The notes: generated by a model not told the origin, from the letters alone. A stretch of DNA of 38,801 nucleotides from Defluviitaleaceae bacterium (GCA_009779915.1 WRBA01000019.1:1-38801); one strand, 5' to 3'; positions 15,404 to 23,380 are shown, counted from the first letter of the stretch. Numbers and translations: made by a program.

Positions 15404-15836
15404 AACAATATCTCCCTCCCGACAGATTTAACTAACATATATTATGTTCAAAAATCTACCGGTTCAATCAAGAAAAATGAATTTTTTAACAATTTTCTAT
15501 TTATAGTGAATTAACCTAAAAATATGCATGCTTATGAGTTGTATTTTAAGTCGACTATATATAGTAAAATAACCTCAAAATAGTAATAAAAACTTGTTAT
15601 TTTTTCGCATCTTATCGTCACCGAGTTCCTGCCATACCTTTGGGCTGGACGGTTCCTGCCAACACGCAACCCGCATTAGCCTGCTCGCCCAAGCGTCCCG
15701 GGTATGCCGGGAACCCGTTTCCTCAATCTACAAAAAAATACCTGCATCTTTCTGTTAGTATTTTGAAGTAATTTCACTATAGTATGAAAGGTTGAAAGAG
15801 TAAGGGGAATATGTTAATATGATATAAGTTAAATTC
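15404..15836. other. Gene-free region between murA and the S1-domain gene
   Basis: No credible coding frame. AT-rich flanks enclose a distinctly GC-rich block (about 15618-15718). The inverted-repeat element at 15560-15781 is listed separately. A further copy of its end sequence (TATAGTGAATTAACCT) lies at 15502, suggesting a nested or degraded element. The end of the region holds a terminator. Confidence 0.6.
15560..15781. repeat. MITE-like element with 23-bp inverted ends and a GC-rich core
   Basis: The left end TATAGTAAAATAACCTCAAA (from 15560) and the right end, read inward on the minus strand as TATAGTGAAATTACTTCAAA (from 15781), match at 20 of 23 positions. Both begin with TA. The core includes GAGTTCCTGCCATACC and, inverted, GGTATGCCGGGAACCC. 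No transposase is encoded, so this is a non-autonomous element at most. Confidence 0.6.
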
Positions 15837-15838
15837 AA

Positions 15839-15868
15839 AAAAGCCCCTGCCAAAAATAAGGGGCTTTT
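15839..15868 (-). terminator. Rho-independent terminator of the S1-domain gene
   Basis: Arms AAAAGCCCCT (15839-15848) and AGGGGCTTTT (15859-15868). On the minus strand the stem is followed by TTTTTT. Confidence 0.85.
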
Positions 15869-15894
15869 ACTAAGATTAAAATTATGTATTTATA

Positions 15895-16281
15895 TTATCT
15901 GCGCTTATTTCGCTTGTTTATACCTGCTTGACGCTCATTAGAAACCTTAAGCCATTCCTTAAACTTATCTTCAAAGGTTTGATTTGGATCATTTGGTGTG
16001 TCAATTACAGGTTTAGCAGGTGCCGGCGAGGGGGTGCTTTGGGATTTTGAAGCCTCTTTTATAGAAAGAGCGAGCCTGTTATTACTAGAGTCAATAGACA
16101 GAACTTTGACATTAACAACATCCCCGATAGCAATATGGTTGTTAATATCTTGCACAAAGCTATCCGAAATATGGGAAATATGGACAAGTCCTTGTATATT
16201 GTCACCAATAAGCACTATCGCCCCAAAAGGCTTAATACGAACTACCTTACCTTCTACTATGCTGCCAATTTCAAAACTCAT
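15895..16281 (-). CDS. S1 RNA-binding domain protein (YugI/CvfD-like)
   Basis: 128 residues. One S1/OB domain (about 4-76) has the hallmark sequence SIVEGKVVRIKPFGAIVLIG, then GLVHISHIS and GDVVNVKVLSID. A Pro/Ser-rich linker follows, and a basic tail ends KRNKRR. This matches the small Gram-positive S1 proteins (general stress protein 13/YugI type) that bind RNA or ribosomes. ATG 16281 is chosen because GAGAGG lies 9 nt upstream and the S1 domain starts right after it. The frame is open further upstream but runs antisense through the neighbouring methyltransferase gene. It is divergent from that gene and has a plausible promoter (16315-16343) and its own terminator. Precise role unknown. Confidence 0.9.
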   Translation of the reverse strand: MSFEIGSIVEGKVVRIKPFGAIVLIGDNIQGLVHISHISDSFVQDINNHIAIGDVVNVKVLSIDSSNNRLALSIKEASKSQSTPSPAPAKPVIDTPNDPNQTFEDKFKEWLKVSNERQAGINKRNKRR

Positions 16282-16314
16282 TGGAAAATACCTCTCTTGT
16301 TCTTTTATGCGCAT

Positions 16315-16343
16315 AGTATACCACATACGAAACAAAAATACAA
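16315..16343 (-). promoter_or_regulatory. Promoter of the S1-domain gene
   Basis: Minus strand: TTGTAT (16338-16343), 17 nt, TATACT (16315-16320) with an extended TGG before the -10, 35 nt upstream of the start codon. Confidence 0.6.
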
Positions 16344-16360
16344 CGCTAAAGGACAAAGAA

Positions 16361-17734
16361 ATGGCTAAAAATAAGCATGTTTTTATCAAAATTGAAAAAT
16401 TCAAATTTCCCAACATAGGAATAGGGAGAAAAATCACACAAGAGGAAGATTCTTGTGCAGATTTCAGCAAGGAAAGAAATGTAGAAATAAAGAGAGCTTT
16501 GCCGGGTCAGCTTATTGAAGCGAAAGTTAAAAAAGGCAAGGGACAGCTCTTGAATATAGCGGAAAGAGGTGATAAGGAAATCTCTCCTCTTTGCCCAAAT
16601 GCGGATAAATGTGGTGGTTGTACATTTCAAACCCTTACTTACGAAGACGAGCTTAATATAAAAGAGCAAATGGTTAAAGACTTGTTTAAAAAAGCTAATA
16701 TAGAACTGCCGGAAACTACAGAAGTTAAACCGGCACCATCTGTATATGGGTATAGGAATAAAATGGAGTTTTCCTTTGGCGATGAGTGCAAGGATGGACC
16801 TCTTTCTTTAGGGCTTAGGAATCCCGGAAGCTATTATGAAGTTTGCGATGGCTCCTATTGTAATATATGCCATGAGGATTTTAATAAAATTGTGAAATAT
16901 ACAAGGGATTTTTTCAGAGAAAGAAGGGCTAGTTTTTATCATAGAACGAGGCACACAGGGCATTTGCGCCATTTAGTTATACGCAGAGGTGAGCATACAG
17001 GGGAAATTTTGGTGAATTTAGTAACAACAGAAGGTCTTGTGGTGGAAGGGTTTGAAAAAGCCCTCTTGGAAATAAGCCTTGAAGGTCGTATATGTGGTAT
17101 AATCCATACAATCAACAATTCAGTTGCTGATGCAGTTAAGCCGGAAATAGTTGAAGTTTTATATGGGGATAATTATTACTATGATTTATGTTTGGGGCTT
17201 AAATTTAAAATATATCCTTTTTCTTTTTTTCAAACAAATACTTTTGGAGCAGAAGAGCTTTATAAAACTGTCAAAGAATTTGCGGAAGGAAATGAAAATG
17301 GCGATATCTTCGATTTATACTGTGGTACAGGCACTATCGCTCAGATTTTAAGTGAAAAAGCGCGGAAAGTTTATGGTATAGAAATTGTGGAATCGGCAGT
17401 AGACGCCGCTATCCAGAATGCGGCTATCAACAATATTGAAAATTGTGAATTTATAGCAGGAGATGTACTTAAGGAAGTCACGAAACTTACAAGCACTCCC
17501 GAAACTATAATTCTAGATCCACCAAGGGAAGGGATACATCCAAAAGCCTTAGAGCCTATTATAAACTTTGAGGCGAAGAGGATAATATACGTCTCCTGCA
17601 AGCCAACAAGTCTTGTAAGGGATTTGGAAGTATTTTTGGAGAGTGGATACAGGCTTAAGGATTTTAGGATACATGATATGTTTCCTAGGAGTTATCATGT
17701 GGAATGTGTAGCGTTGTTGGAAAAACAAATGTAG
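16361..17734 (+). CDS. rlmD: 23S rRNA (uracil-C5)-methyltransferase, RlmD/RumA type
   Basis: 457 residues. A SAM-dependent RNA m5U methyltransferase of the TrmA/RumA family. A short N-terminal TRAM-like stretch is followed by the iron-sulfur ligands CPNADKCGGC (C78, C84, C87). The MTase domain has the motif I sequence DIFDLYCGTGTIA, LDPPREGIHPK, and the catalytic-cysteine motif IIYVSCKP. The C-terminus HVECVALLEK is typical. ATG 16361 has AAAGGA 7 nt upstream; upstream in-frame codons overlap the divergent S1 gene antisense. The symbol is a family guess: Gram-positive members may modify U747, U1939 or both (RlmCD). A membrane protein gene follows after 12 nt. Confidence 0.9.
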   Translation: MAKNKHVFIKIEKFKFPNIGIGRKITQEEDSCADFSKERNVEIKRALPGQLIEAKVKKGKGQLLNIAERGDKEISPLCPNADKCGGCTFQTLTYEDELNIKEQMVKDLFKKANIELPETTEVKPAPSVYGYRNKMEFSFGDECKDGPLSLGLRNPGSYYEVCDGSYCNICHEDFNKIVKYTRDFFRERRASFYHRTRHTGHLRHLVIRRGEHTGEILVNLVTTEGLVVEGFEKALLEISLEGRICGIIHTINNSVADAVKPEIVEVLYGDNYYYDLCLGLKFKIYPFSFFQTNTFGAEELYKTVKEFAEGNENGDIFDLYCGTGTIAQILSEKARKVYGIEIVESAVDAAIQNAAINNIENCEFIAGDVLKEVTKLTSTPETIILDPPREGIHPKALEPIINFEAKRIIYVSCKPTSLVRDLEVFLESGYRLKDFRIHDMFPRSYHVECVALLEKQM

Positions 17735-17746
17735 GGGTGGGATAAT

Positions 17747-18544
17747 ATGCCGGAGGGCAATGACATAAAAAATGATGAAAAATGGGATTTTTCGGATTAT
17801 GCCTTTACGATAACAGGCATAATTGTTGGTTTTCTTTTAGTTGTTCCGGAAATACTGTATTCGGAATTTAATATCAGCATATTAGGCGGAAGCTTAGGTT
17901 TGGATGAGGAGCTGGTGCAAAATCAGATGAGCATAAACAGGCTTCGCTCTTTGTCGCCTATGCTGTTTCTATTAACAACAACAATCGTATTTATTAAAGA
18001 TACTATTGATGCGCGAAAAAAAGGCGGCTATAAAGGTTCAATTTTTACACATACTTTTGAGTCTTTGCTTGAAGAGTCAATTTATATGGCGATTACCACA
18101 ATAATGGTATATAGCGCGGTGCTTGTCGGCGCAATGTACATTTCATGGCTGGCTGGACCTATAACATGGATTTTATTTATTTTTATATTCCCTCTTGTAA
18201 GAAAAAGAAGCAGCGATGCTGAAAAAATCCATATGCCGTGGGTATTACTGCTTATATTTGCAACCGGTATTATTGCTGAATTTATAACGAGGGCATGGAT
18301 TGCATTTCCGCTGTCATGGCTTATTATTTGTGCAATTAAACTGATAGGAATTATTCGCGAAGAAAAAAACTACTCAATTGACACAGTTTTTGAAATTTTA
18401 TATTACTCTTTTTCTGTTATCCTCATGATCCTTGGTATAGCTTTGGGTTTTTGGATTGCCTCATGGATTGCATTTCCTATAGCGTTGTTAATTTGTTGGG
18501 TATTGAGTAAATTAAAAAGATTTAAAAAACCCGAAGCAGCTTGA
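17747..18544 (+). CDS. Multi-pass membrane protein, unknown
   Basis: 265 residues with a short charged N-terminus (many Asp, Glu, Lys, Asn), then about seven hydrophobic segments near 18-38, 70-82, 113-132, 136-150, 162-182, 186-200 and 218-250, and a basic C-terminus. Two segments carry a similar block, ITRAWIAFPLSWLIICAI and FWIASWIAFPIALLICWV, suggesting an internal repeat. I do not recognise a family. GGGGTGGGA precedes the ATG. It follows the methyltransferase gene by 12 nt and shares its transcript. The stop codon lies inside the terminator hairpin. Confidence 0.7.
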   Translation: MPEGNDIKNDEKWDFSDYAFTITGIIVGFLLVVPEILYSEFNISILGGSLGLDEELVQNQMSINRLRSLSPMLFLLTTTIVFIKDTIDARKKGGYKGSIFTHTFESLLEESIYMAITTIMVYSAVLVGAMYISWLAGPITWILFIFIFPLVRKRSSDAEKIHMPWVLLLIFATGIIAEFITRAWIAFPLSWLIICAIKLIGIIREEKNYSIDTVFEILYYSFSVILMILGIALGFWIASWIAFPIALLICWVLSKLKRFKKPEAA

Positions 18545-18568
18545 AGTTAACAACTGTTTCGGGTTTTT
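18525..18568. terminator. Bidirectional terminator overlapping a stop codon
   Basis: Arms AAAAACCCGAAGCAG (18525-18539) and CTGTTTCGGGTTTTT (18554-18568), 14 of 15 paired, with a T-run on both strands. It serves the plus-strand membrane protein and the convergent DUF1015 gene. Confidence 0.85.
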
Positions 18569-18585
18569 AATATTTTAATTTTAAC

Positions 18586-19836
18586 CTATCTTAATTCATG
18601 TACAAACAACCCGCTTCTAAGCTTTGGTTCAAACCATGTTGATTTAGGGGGCATAAGCTTATCCGCGTCAGAGATTGCCATAAGCTCATCCATTGAGGTT
18701 GGGAACATAGAGAAAGCCACTGCCATGTTACCACTGTCAACACGCCGCTCAAGCTCACTTAAACCACGAAGACCGCCAACGAAATCAATCCGTAAATCAG
18801 TGCGCGGATCTTGTATATCAAGTATCGGTGTTAAAAGCAAAGATTGAAGTATAGATACATCCAAACTTTCAACAGGGTCATTTTCATCAATAAATTCAGG
18901 TTTTGCTGTGAGTTTATACCATTTTTTATCATGATACATACCGAAAGTATGGCGAGCTTCAGGCTTATAAGCACCTTTACTCCAATCTTCCACCTGGAAT
19001 TTTTCTTTGATTTTAGCTAAATACTCGTCTAAAGTAAGCCCATTTAAGTCTTTAACAACCCTATTATAGTCCATAATCGCAAGTTCGCTGTCAGGAAATA
19101 TTACGGATAAATAATAATTAAACTCATCATCCATAGTATAATCCGGATTTTGGAGTCTGCGTTCAAGACCGACCGCAACGGCGGAAGCGTTTCTATGATG
19201 CCCGTCGGCTATGTATAAGGAATCAACAATAACAAGGAAAGCGGCAGTTAGTTTGCTTATAACCTCTGCATCATCGACTACCCAAACAGTATGCCCCACT
19301 TTATCTTCAGATACAAAATCATAAACAGGGGTATGCTTAGCTGCCCAGTCTTCAATAAGTTTTGTAACCTGAGGCTGATTTCTATAGGTCAGGAAAATCG
19401 GACCTGTATTTGCATCCATGGTATTTACATGGCGGATTCGATCCTCTTCTTTTTCTTTGCGGGTAAGCTCATGCTTTTTGATGACATTGTTCATATAATC
19501 ATCAATGGAAGTTGCGGCTACAAGACCGGTTTGGGCTCTCCCGTTCATAGTTTGGCGGTAGATATAATACACGGATTTTTCATCTTGTATAAATTGACCG
19601 CCGGATTTCATTTTGTTATAAACAGTACGTGCCATCCTATACACTTCGGAAGTATACATATCATGACCGGGAGGGAAATTCAGCTCCGGTCTGTCAATGT
19701 AGAGGAATGAAAGGGGATTGTCTTTGACCATTTCCCGCGCTTCCATAGAGCTCATAACATCATAGGGAAGTGCCGCGATAGTATTTGCTAAGTCGGGACG
19801 CGGGCGAACACCTTTAAAAGGTCTGATAATTGCCAT
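18586..19836 (-). CDS. DUF1015 family protein, last gene of the serine-synthesis cluster
   Basis: 416 residues, full-length DUF1015. It opens IIRPFKGVRPRPDLANTIAA and has LPYDVMSSMEAREMV, the polar motif KKHELTRKEKEEDRIRHV (120-137) and YIADGHHRNASA (208-219). Conserved His, Asp, Arg and Lys residues in two polar motifs suggest an enzyme acting on a phosphorylated or charged substrate, but no activity is firmly established to my knowledge. It follows serA by about 195 nt, behind serC. The serC-serA-DUF1015 grouping recurs in clostridia as I recall. No phosphoserine phosphatase (serB) is seen here, so a role in the last serine step is a reasonable hypothesis only. AGGAGG precedes the ATG. Confidence 0.88.
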   Translation of the reverse strand: MAIIRPFKGVRPRPDLANTIAALPYDVMSSMEAREMVKDNPLSFLYIDRPELNFPPGHDMYTSEVYRMARTVYNKMKSGGQFIQDEKSVYYIYRQTMNGRAQTGLVAATSIDDYMNNVIKKHELTRKEKEEDRIRHVNTMDANTGPIFLTYRNQPQVTKLIEDWAAKHTPVYDFVSEDKVGHTVWVVDDAEVISKLTAAFLVIVDSLYIADGHHRNASAVAVGLERRLQNPDYTMDDEFNYYLSVIFPDSELAIMDYNRVVKDLNGLTLDEYLAKIKEKFQVEDWSKGAYKPEARHTFGMYHDKKWYKLTAKPEFIDENDPVESLDVSILQSLLLTPILDIQDPRTDLRIDFVGGLRGLSELERRVDSGNMAVAFSMFPTSMDELMAISDADKLMPPKSTWFEPKLRSGLFVHELR

Positions 19837-19859
19837 AGAGTACCTCCTATTAGTTGTTT

Positions 19860-19998
19860 CGTTAAAGACCTGCCTTGAGGGCTTTTAACGAGGATTACGG
19901 TATGAATAAATTAAAAATTCCATCGGTTACATATCGAATTTTTGATTCTCCGCAGGCTGGGCAAAGCCCGGTCTGTGGGTTTAACTGCCTTTGGCGGT
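19860..19998. repeat. Cluster of hairpins between serA and DUF1015
   Basis: At least four consecutive palindromes: CGTTAAAG/CTTTTAACG (19860-19890), AAAAATTC/GAATTTTT (19913-19943), a 13-bp stem with AAA loop (19950-19978, core CTGGGC-AAA-GCCCGG), and ACTGCC-TTT-GGCGGT (19984-19998). Stems are unrelated to each other. No T-run marks a terminator. Similar in kind to the cluster at 84-211. Confidence 0.7.
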
Positions 19999-20031
19999 AA
20001 TAAGAAAAACATAGAAATCAGAGAATGCCTC

Positions 20032-21180
20032 TTAAATTACCCTTACCTTAACAACTTTATCAAGTTTTTCAACAGCGGATACATCAGAAACTTTGCTGTC
20101 CAGCTCAAATATAGCGTAGCCATAGCCGGCATTTTCTTTTACAGTGGAGCCAAGAACTTTGCCAAGCCCAGAAACGGCTTTTGCAAGCTCGTCACCGCAA
20201 GCTCCCTTAGAGAGTATGCAAATGCGAGACACTCCGCCTTTGCATTCAAGTTCTAAATTAGGATAATTTACGGAATTAACAATATTTCCATTCAATATGT
20301 AATCCCTTAACTGACAAGCTGCCATATAAGCACAGTTATCTTCACTTTCAGGAGTTGAAGCTCCAAGGTGAGGGATTGTAATAATATTTTCAACACCAAG
20401 CATATGTTCATCAGGAAAATCAATAACATAACTTGAAAGTTTGCCACTGGCGAGAGCTTTTTTAACCCCTTCGGTACAAACAAGCTCACCGCGGGCAAAA
20501 TTTAATAATCTCGCACCATCTTTAAACTTAGCGAACAAGCTTTCGTTAAACATAAACTTAGTGTCCTTATTCAGCGGAAGGTTTAAAGACACATAATCGC
20601 TGGCTGCAAGAAGCTCATCCATATTTTTTACAATCTTAACTTTAGGGTCTAGTTTAGCTTTATTTGCATCAGAAAGGAATGGGTCATAACCTACAATATC
20701 CATGCCAAGTGCCAAAGCAGCATTTGAGGTTAATATACCAATAGCACCAAGACCAATAACACCTATGGTTTTGCCCATAATTTCAGGACCTACATAGTTG
20801 CCTTTCTCCTTTTCAACGGTTTTAGCTACCCCTTCTTGTCCTTTAAGGCTTTGCACCCAATTAATACCTTGTACAACTTTCCTTGAGGATGCTAAAAGAC
20901 CGAATATAACCAATTCTTTAACGGCGTTAGCATTAGCTCCGGGAGTGTTAAATACCACAATACCTTCGTCGGCGCATTTGTCAAGGGGGATGTTATTTAC
21001 TCCCGCCCCTGCCCTTGCCACTCCAAGGAGAGCGGCAGGAAGCTCCATTGTATGCATATCAGCACTTCTAAGGAGTATTCCGGCTGGATTTGCTTCTTCC
21101 GATACAATTTCAAACTTATCCTTTGGAAGTTGGTCAGTGCCGATAGCGGCAATTTTGTTTAATGCTAAAATTTTATACAT
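20032..21180 (-). CDS. serA: D-3-phosphoglycerate dehydrogenase
   Basis: 382 residues. It oxidises 3-phosphoglycerate to 3-phosphohydroxypyruvate with NAD, the first step of serine synthesis. The N-terminal substrate domain includes GVARAGAGVNNIPLD. The Rossmann domain has the dinucleotide fold GKTIGVIGLGAIG (glycines at 140-148) and YDPF after beta-2. Catalytic residues appear in LLNFARGELV (Arg), DFPDEHML (Glu) and TIPHLGASTPESEDNCA (His). A short C-terminal domain of about 70 residues is ACT-like, giving the short form seen in clostridia. ATG 21180 has GAGGTG upstream. It lies after serC and two small secreted-protein genes. Confidence 0.95.
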   Translation of the reverse strand: MYKILALNKIAAIGTDQLPKDKFEIVSEEANPAGILLRSADMHTMELPAALLGVARAGAGVNNIPLDKCADEGIVVFNTPGANANAVKELVIFGLLASSRKVVQGINWVQSLKGQEGVAKTVEKEKGNYVGPEIMGKTIGVIGLGAIGILTSNAALALGMDIVGYDPFLSDANKAKLDPKVKIVKNMDELLAASDYVSLNLPLNKDTKFMFNESLFAKFKDGARLLNFARGELVCTEGVKKALASGKLSSYVIDFPDEHMLGVENIITIPHLGASTPESEDNCAYMAACQLRDYILNGNIVNSVNYPNLELECKGGVSRICILSKGACGDELAKAVSGLGKVLGSTVKENAGYGYAIFELDSKVSDVSAVEKLDKVVKVRVI

Positions 21181-21217
21181 TATTCACCTCATGATAGTTT
21201 ATGGGTAAAAATTTCTA

Positions 21218-21287
21218 AGAACCAGCGGTGCAAAGTGGCTTATAATAAGCCGCAAAGCAAGGTTGTAGCTTATCGACCTCTGGTTCT
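21218..21287. repeat. Dispersed palindromic repeat, copy 2
   Basis: Arms AGAACCAGCGGT (21218-21229) and ACCTCTGGTTCT (21276-21287), 11 of 12 paired. The interior shares AATAAGCCG, AAAGCA, TTG and AGCTTAT with copy 1 at 8445-8501 but carries about 14 extra bases. The right arm encodes the last residues of the minus-strand gene ending at 21270. Confidence 0.8.
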
Positions 21288-21743
21288 AAGTCTTGAAAGT
21301 GTTTCAAAGCGGGAAAAGCCATATACTCTTGAAGAATATACTTCATCTTGGGATAGTTCCAACACAGAACCACGGATAGCATTTTCACCGAAGAAAAAGC
21401 GATGAACTCTAAAATTATAAATCTCTGTGCCAAGGCTGCCCTCAATAATCAGGCGATTACCTTCCGTAGTCCAGTTAAACTCGTATATACCGCGCTCCAA
21501 GGAGTTAAGAGTTCCTGTGCCGTTAGGGTGAAATTCAAAGAGGCGTGAGAAGATTTCTTCACGGTGAGCAATCCGCTCCTCTTCGCTTATATCTTGTTTT
21601 GCTGCATTTCCCTCATACATAAAGCTTTCAGCTTCCCAGCTACCTATAAGGGGGGTATGAGAATAGGCAAGAAACAACGACAAAGCCGCAATCATTATAA
21701 ATCCCAATGAAGCCAAGATTATACTTTTCCTTGATAAAACCAC
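21270..21743 (-). CDS. Small membrane-anchored lipocalin-like protein
   Basis: 157 residues. The N-terminal hydrophobic helix SIILASLGFIMIAALSLFLA (7-26) acts as signal or anchor; there is no lipobox Cys. The rest is a small beta-rich domain with GSWEAESF, FEFHPNGTGTL, YEFNWTTEGNRLIIEG and VLELSQ, the spacing of short lipocalin-like/DUF domains. The same pattern occurs in the neighbouring gene at 21761, so the two look like tandem paralogs. The GTG at 21743 has GGAGG about 10 nt upstream. The final residues LRTRGR and the stop codon lie within the palindromic repeat at 21218-21287, so the C-terminus has probably been altered by insertion. Function unknown. Confidence 0.7.
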   Translation of the reverse strand: MVLSRKSIILASLGFIMIAALSLFLAYSHTPLIGSWEAESFMYEGNAAKQDISEEERIAHREEIFSRLFEFHPNGTGTLNSLERGIYEFNWTTEGNRLIIEGSLGTEIYNFRVHRFFFGENAIRGSVLELSQDEVYSSRVYGFSRFETLSRLRTRGR

Positions 21744-21760
21744 CTTTAGCAGCCCTCCAA

Positions 21761-22225
21761 TTACTCCACTAAGCGATAAAAACGGTTTAAGGAAAAACTT
21801 TCATTATTGTCGCTTAGTTCTAAAACATATCCAAAATGGTCATTTGGAGAGATGTCAATTTCGTAAATCATATCCCAAATAGTTTCTTCAATAATGAGTA
21901 GCCCGCTTCCTTCATCTATAAACCAAGTGAAGAAATAGGCTTCCTCATCCTCATTATGGGATGTTTTCCACCCTGTGCCGTCTTCTAAAAACTCTAAATC
22001 TCTTGTATCAATATCAAACTCAATGACACCGGTTACGTCATTTAACCGCTCGGGCAACAGTCCGCTGCCTATCCAGTTTAAGTACTCCCATCTGCCTGCT
22101 GGTGAAGGAGGCTCAGGAGCAGCCGTAGCGGCAGCGTCGCAAGCAGAGAGGAAAAAGAAAGCGGCGGTTAAACTTGCAAAAACAGCTAAAACAGTTTTCT
22201 TTCTTAGATTTAACAGTTGATTCAT
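21761..22225 (-). CDS. Small lipoprotein, lipocalin-like
   Basis: 154 residues. The lipoprotein signal peptide is clear: basic NLRKK, hydrophobic VLAVFASLTAAFFF, then LSAC with lipidated C29. A linker rich in Ala and Pro follows, then a compact domain with GRWEYLNW, LEFLEDGTGWKT, FFTWFIDEGSGLLIIEE, IYEIDI and YVLELSD. This parallels the paralog that starts 18 nt downstream. ATG 22225 is preceded by AAGGTGG at 11-nt spacing; an in-frame GTG at 22240 has no ribosome binding site. It sits between serC and serA although nothing in it suggests a metabolic role. It is likely anchored on the outer face of the cytoplasmic membrane. Confidence 0.75.
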   Translation of the reverse strand: MNQLLNLRKKTVLAVFASLTAAFFFLSACDAAATAAPEPPSPAGRWEYLNWIGSGLLPERLNDVTGVIEFDIDTRDLEFLEDGTGWKTSHNEDEEAYFFTWFIDEGSGLLIIEETIWDMIYEIDISPNDHFGYVLELSDNNESFSLNRFYRLVE

Positions 22226-22259
22226 TGTATCAATTTCCACCTTAATAATTTTTTGTACT

Positions 22260-22290
22260 AATCCTGATTAATAGGTTTTAATCAGGGATT
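22260..22290 (-). repeat. Intercistronic hairpin after serC
   Basis: Left AATC-CTGATTAA (22260-22271) pairs with TTAATCAGGGATT (22278-22290) with one bulge. No T-run follows on the minus strand, so it may be a processing or partial-termination site between serC and the lipoprotein gene. Confidence 0.5.
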
Positions 22291-22294
22291 AATA

Positions 22295-23380
22295 CTATTT
22301 ATTTTCCATTTCAAACTTCTTCATAAAATCAGCCAAAGCTTTTGCCCCTTCAATAGGCATAGCGTTGTATACGCTTGCTCTCATACCGCCTACGGTTCTA
22401 TAGCCTTTTAAGTTTGGCATACCTTGTTTTTCAGCTTCTTTTGCAAATTTTTCGTCAAGGTCTTTATCGCCGGTTACGAAGGTAATATTCATAAGCGAAC
22501 GGTCTTTTTTAGCTACAGTACCTTTAAACATTGAGGAGTTGTCAATAGCGTCATAAATAATTTTGGCTTTTTCCTCATTAATTTTTTGCATAGCCGAAAC
22601 GCCGCCCAAATCTTTAATCCATTGGTAAACAAGCCCTGCAAGGTAGAGTGCGTAAGTCGGAGGAGTGTTGTGCATAGAGTCTTTTTCCGCGTGGATTGTG
22701 TATTTCATCATAGTTGGAAGATTATCAGGAGTACGAGTAAGTAAATCATCCCTAATAATTACAACAGTTACGCCGGAAGGTCCCATATTTTTCTGTGCGC
22801 CGGCATAAATAAGCCCGAACTTGGACACATCATAAACTTCCGATAAAATATTTGATGACATATCACAAACCACAGGCACATTACCTGTATCAGGCCAGTT
22901 ATCAGTCATTCTTGTGCCATAAATTGTGTTGTTTGATGTTATGTGGAAATAATCTGCATTAGGGTCAAATTTTTTAGGGTCGAGCTGCGGAATATGGTCA
23001 TAATTAGAGTCCTTAGATGAAGCGGCAATGTTTACTGTGCCAAATCTGCCGGCTTCTTTTATAGCTTCCGCTGCCCAGTTACCTGTATCCATAAAGTCAG
23101 CTTTTTTACTGTTTGTCATAAGGTTAAGAGGAACCATGCCAAACTGTGTCCAAGCTCCCCCCTGGAGGAAAAGGACTTTGTAATTATCAGGTATGTTCAT
23201 AATTTCTTTCAAGAGAGCTTTGGTATTATCCGCAATCTCAATGAAAACTTTGGAGCGGTGGCTCATTTCCATTACAGACATGCCGGTGCCTTTGTAATTT
23301 AGCATTTCGGCTGCTGCGGTTTTTAGTACTGACTCAGGCATTGTTGAAGGTCCTGCTGAAAAATTAAATACTCGTTCCAT
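22295..23380 (-). CDS. serC: Phosphoserine aminotransferase
   Basis: 361 residues. A PLP enzyme converting 3-phosphohydroxypyruvate and glutamate to phosphoserine; class V aminotransferase fold, cytoplasmic. The start RVFNFSAGPSTMPESVL is diagnostic. FLQGGAWTQFGMVPLNLM binds the cofactor phosphate, CDMSSNILS holds the PLP-contacting Asp, and the Schiff-base lysine is K197 in YAGAQKNMGPSG. GYRTVGGMRASVYNAMP near the C-terminus is typical. AGGGAGG precedes the ATG by about 8 nt. It is the first gene of the serC, lipoprotein pair, serA, DUF1015 group. Confidence 0.97.
   Translation of the reverse strand: MERVFNFSAGPSTMPESVLKTAAAEMLNYKGTGMSVMEMSHRSKVFIEIADNTKALLKEIMNIPDNYKVLFLQGGAWTQFGMVPLNLMTNSKKADFMDTGNWAAEAIKEAGRFGTVNIAASSKDSNYDHIPQLDPKKFDPNADYFHITSNNTIYGTRMTDNWPDTGNVPVVCDMSSNILSEVYDVSKFGLIYAGAQKNMGPSGVTVVIIRDDLLTRTPDNLPTMMKYTIHAEKDSMHNTPPTYALYLAGLVYQWIKDLGGVSAMQKINEEKAKIIYDAIDNSSMFKGTVAKKDRSLMNITFVTGDKDLDEKFAKEAEKQGMPNLKGYRTVGGMRASVYNAMPIEGAKALADFMKKFEMENK

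Noticed and set aside
20798-21208. 136-codon plus-strand frame antisense to serA
   Set aside because: serA is unambiguous, and the antisense frame has no supporting feature.
21215-21445. Alternative minus-strand frame over the lipocalin-like gene and repeat copy 2
   Set aside because: Overlaps a better frame with signal helix and family pattern.
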